NCBI GenBank assembly: GCA_030627065.1
Contig: DAOUSV010000079.1
Span: 1 to 6,833 of the forward strand
DNA from: Piscirickettsiaceae bacterium
GTDB lineage: Bacteria; Pseudomonadota; Gammaproteobacteria; Nitrosococcales; Methylophagaceae
Length of the DNA stretch: 6,833 nucleotides
Direction: 5' to 3'
Part shown: piece after piece, positions 5,535-6,833 of the stretch
Layout: each line of letters opens with the position of its first letter
How positions within the stretch are numbered: the first letter of the stretch is position 1
Made by a program: the position numbers and the translations under genes
Notes under the pieces: generated by a model
The model's input: the letters and a program-made list of their open reading frames with translations, nothing else
The model's database searches: none
What the model was told of the DNA's origin: nothing

Positions 5535-6833
5535 CTATTCAACATCTACCGCTTCTGGCCCTTTTGCAAAGAAGCTGTAAATATAAAGGAATAAACCATA
5601 AAGGAAAGTAAACCCAGCCACTTCACGTGCCCAGTAGAAGTGTGCAATCCTATCTTGAACTACCATGAATGGTAATGGATCAGCAGAGTAACGTTGTAGA
5701 TACACTTGCATAATACCTGCACCAGTCAATAACAAGGTAATAAATACCATTGAAATAGTCATGATCCAAAATGATCTTATCTCATGTTTCTGAGCATTAA
5801 CGTTAGCCGCCTTCTGGCCACGCATTAATGGCATAGAATACGAAATCATTGTTAATACAACCATGACATAAGCACCATAAAAGGCCATATGCCCATGTGC
5901 CGCAGTAATTTGCGTACCATGAGTATAGAAATTAACCGGAGCTAATGTGTGTAAGAAACCCCATACACCCGCGCCTAAGAATGCCATTACTGCCGTACCT
6001 AGTGCCCATAAAACAGCCGCTTTATTAGGATGATCACGACGACGTTTATTAACAACGTTGAAAGCAAACAATGTCATCATAAAGAATGGAATTGGCTCTA
6101 ATGCTGAGAATATTGAACCCAGCCATTGCCAATAATCAGGCGTTCCAATCCAGAAGAAATGATGTCCTGTCCCGATTAAACCTGAAATCAATGCCATTGC
6201 AATGATGATGTATAACCATTTTTCGATAACTTCACGATCAACGCCAGTCACTTTGATTAATACATAAGCAAGCAATGATGCCATGATTAATTCCCAAACA
6301 CCTTCAACCCATAGATGAACAACAAACCACCAGAAGTATTTATCTAATACGATGTTATCAGGATTGTAGAAAGAGAATAGGAAGAACACTGCCAAGCCAA
6401 CTAAGCCCGTTAGTAACACGACATTAATAACCGTTTTACGACCAGTTAGTATTGTCATACCAATATTGAAGACAAAGGCCAGTGCAACAATAACAATGCC
6501 TATTTTGGTAACTGTCGGTTGCTCTAAGAACTCTCGCCCCATTGTTGGCAATAACTCATTCATAGTAAGTTCGGCTAATCGTGCATAAGGTACTAGTAAG
6601 TAACCTAATATAGTCAACACGCCTGCTGTGAGGAATACCCAAAACATTACTTTTGCAAGTATTGGTGAGTAAAGTTCACGTTCAGCTTCTTCTGGTACCA
6701 GAAAATAAGCTGAGCCCATAAAGCCAAATAATAACCAAACAATCAATAAGTTTGTATGCACCATACGTGCAACATTAAATGGAATTTCAGGGAATAAAAA
6801 ATCCCCCATTACATATTGTAAGCCCATCGTGAC
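5535..6833 (-). CDS. norB: NorB, nitric oxide reductase large subunit (cNOR), 5' end outside window
   Basis: Catalytic subunit of the cytochrome c-dependent NO reductase, which reduces two NO to N2O at a heme b3/FeB centre in the inner membrane. The frame is open to the window edge and about 35 N-terminal residues, including most of helix 1, are missing; the ATG at 6827 is internal. Numbering from that Met, all ligands known from Pseudomonas NorB are present at a constant offset of 36: H24 and H313 (heme b), H311 (heme b3), and H171, H222, H223 with E175 (FeB). The conserved second-sphere glutamate E244 ('SALEPIPFF') is also present. The segment 'VPEEAERELYSP' is typical of cNOR. The quinol-oxidising type cannot be excluded from the missing end alone, but identity to the cNOR pattern and the norQ/norD neighbours favour cNOR. 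norC is expected just to the right. Confidence 0.97.
   Translation of the reverse strand, partial: VTMGLQYVMGDFLFPEIPFNVARMVHTNLLIVWLLFGFMGSAYFLVPEEAERELYSPILAKVMFWVFLTAGVLTILGYLLVPYARLAELTMNELLPTMGREFLEQPTVTKIGIVIVALAFVFNIGMTILTGRKTVINVVLLTGLVGLAVFFLFSFYNPDNIVLDKYFWWFVVHLWVEGVWELIMASLLAYVLIKVTGVDREVIEKWLYIIIAMALISGLIGTGHHFFWIGTPDYWQWLGSIFSALEPIPFFMMTLFAFNVVNKRRRDHPNKAAVLWALGTAVMAFLGAGVWGFLHTLAPVNFYTHGTQITAAHGHMAFYGAYVMVVLTMISYSMPLMRGQKAANVNAQKHEIRSFWIMTISMVFITLLLTGAGIMQVYLQRYSADPLPFMVVQDRIAHFYWAREVAGFTFLYGLFLYIYSFFAKGPEAVDVE

Overview
The window is AT-rich proteobacterial DNA carrying most of a nitric oxide reductase (nor) gene cluster of the cytochrome c-dependent (cNOR) type. The NorB, NorQ and NorD proteins, a diheme c4-like cytochrome and tight operon packing suggest a gammaproteobacterium that denitrifies or detoxifies NO. 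AT-rich sulfur oxidisers or methylotrophs would fit, but I cannot name a genus from the sequence.

Layout. On the plus strand at the left edge is the 3' part of a diheme c-type cytochrome gene (2-445). It converges on a long minus-strand block. Read in its own direction, right to left, that block is: norB (5' end beyond the right edge; norC is expected there but is not visible); a strong intrinsic terminator (5475-5506); a 121-residue membrane protein that starts at a GTG behind an excellent Shine-Dalgarno (SD) sequence; and a perfect FNR/DNR-type box (5081-5094) with a correctly spaced -10 element. Then come norE-like, norF-like, a bacteriohemerythrin, norQ, a small membrane protein, a zinc-ribbon membrane protein and norD. 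The genes from norE to norD overlap or are separated by 10 nt or less, so they look like one transcription unit driven by the FNR/DNR promoter.

How the parts fit. NorB is the catalytic heme b3/FeB subunit that reduces NO to N2O, and every metal ligand visible in this fragment is intact. NorQ (AAA+ ATPase) and NorD (VWA/MIDAS protein) form the accessory machine that activates NorB, known in Paracoccus to be needed for FeB insertion. NorE and NorF are membrane proteins of the oxidase subunit III and IV families that support NOR activity. The plus-strand cytochrome could carry electrons, but this is inference.

The less ordinary content is what has been added to the standard set. A diiron hemerythrin with a full ligand set sits between norF and norQ. 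Two small three-helix membrane proteins and a CxxC/CxxC zinc-ribbon membrane protein are built into the same cluster. Several start codons needed correction: norQ at 3724, norF-like at 4443, and the two small membrane proteins at 5461 and 2928. No mobile elements, tRNAs, rRNAs or CRISPR arrays were seen, and no gene-free stretch exceeds about 100 bases.
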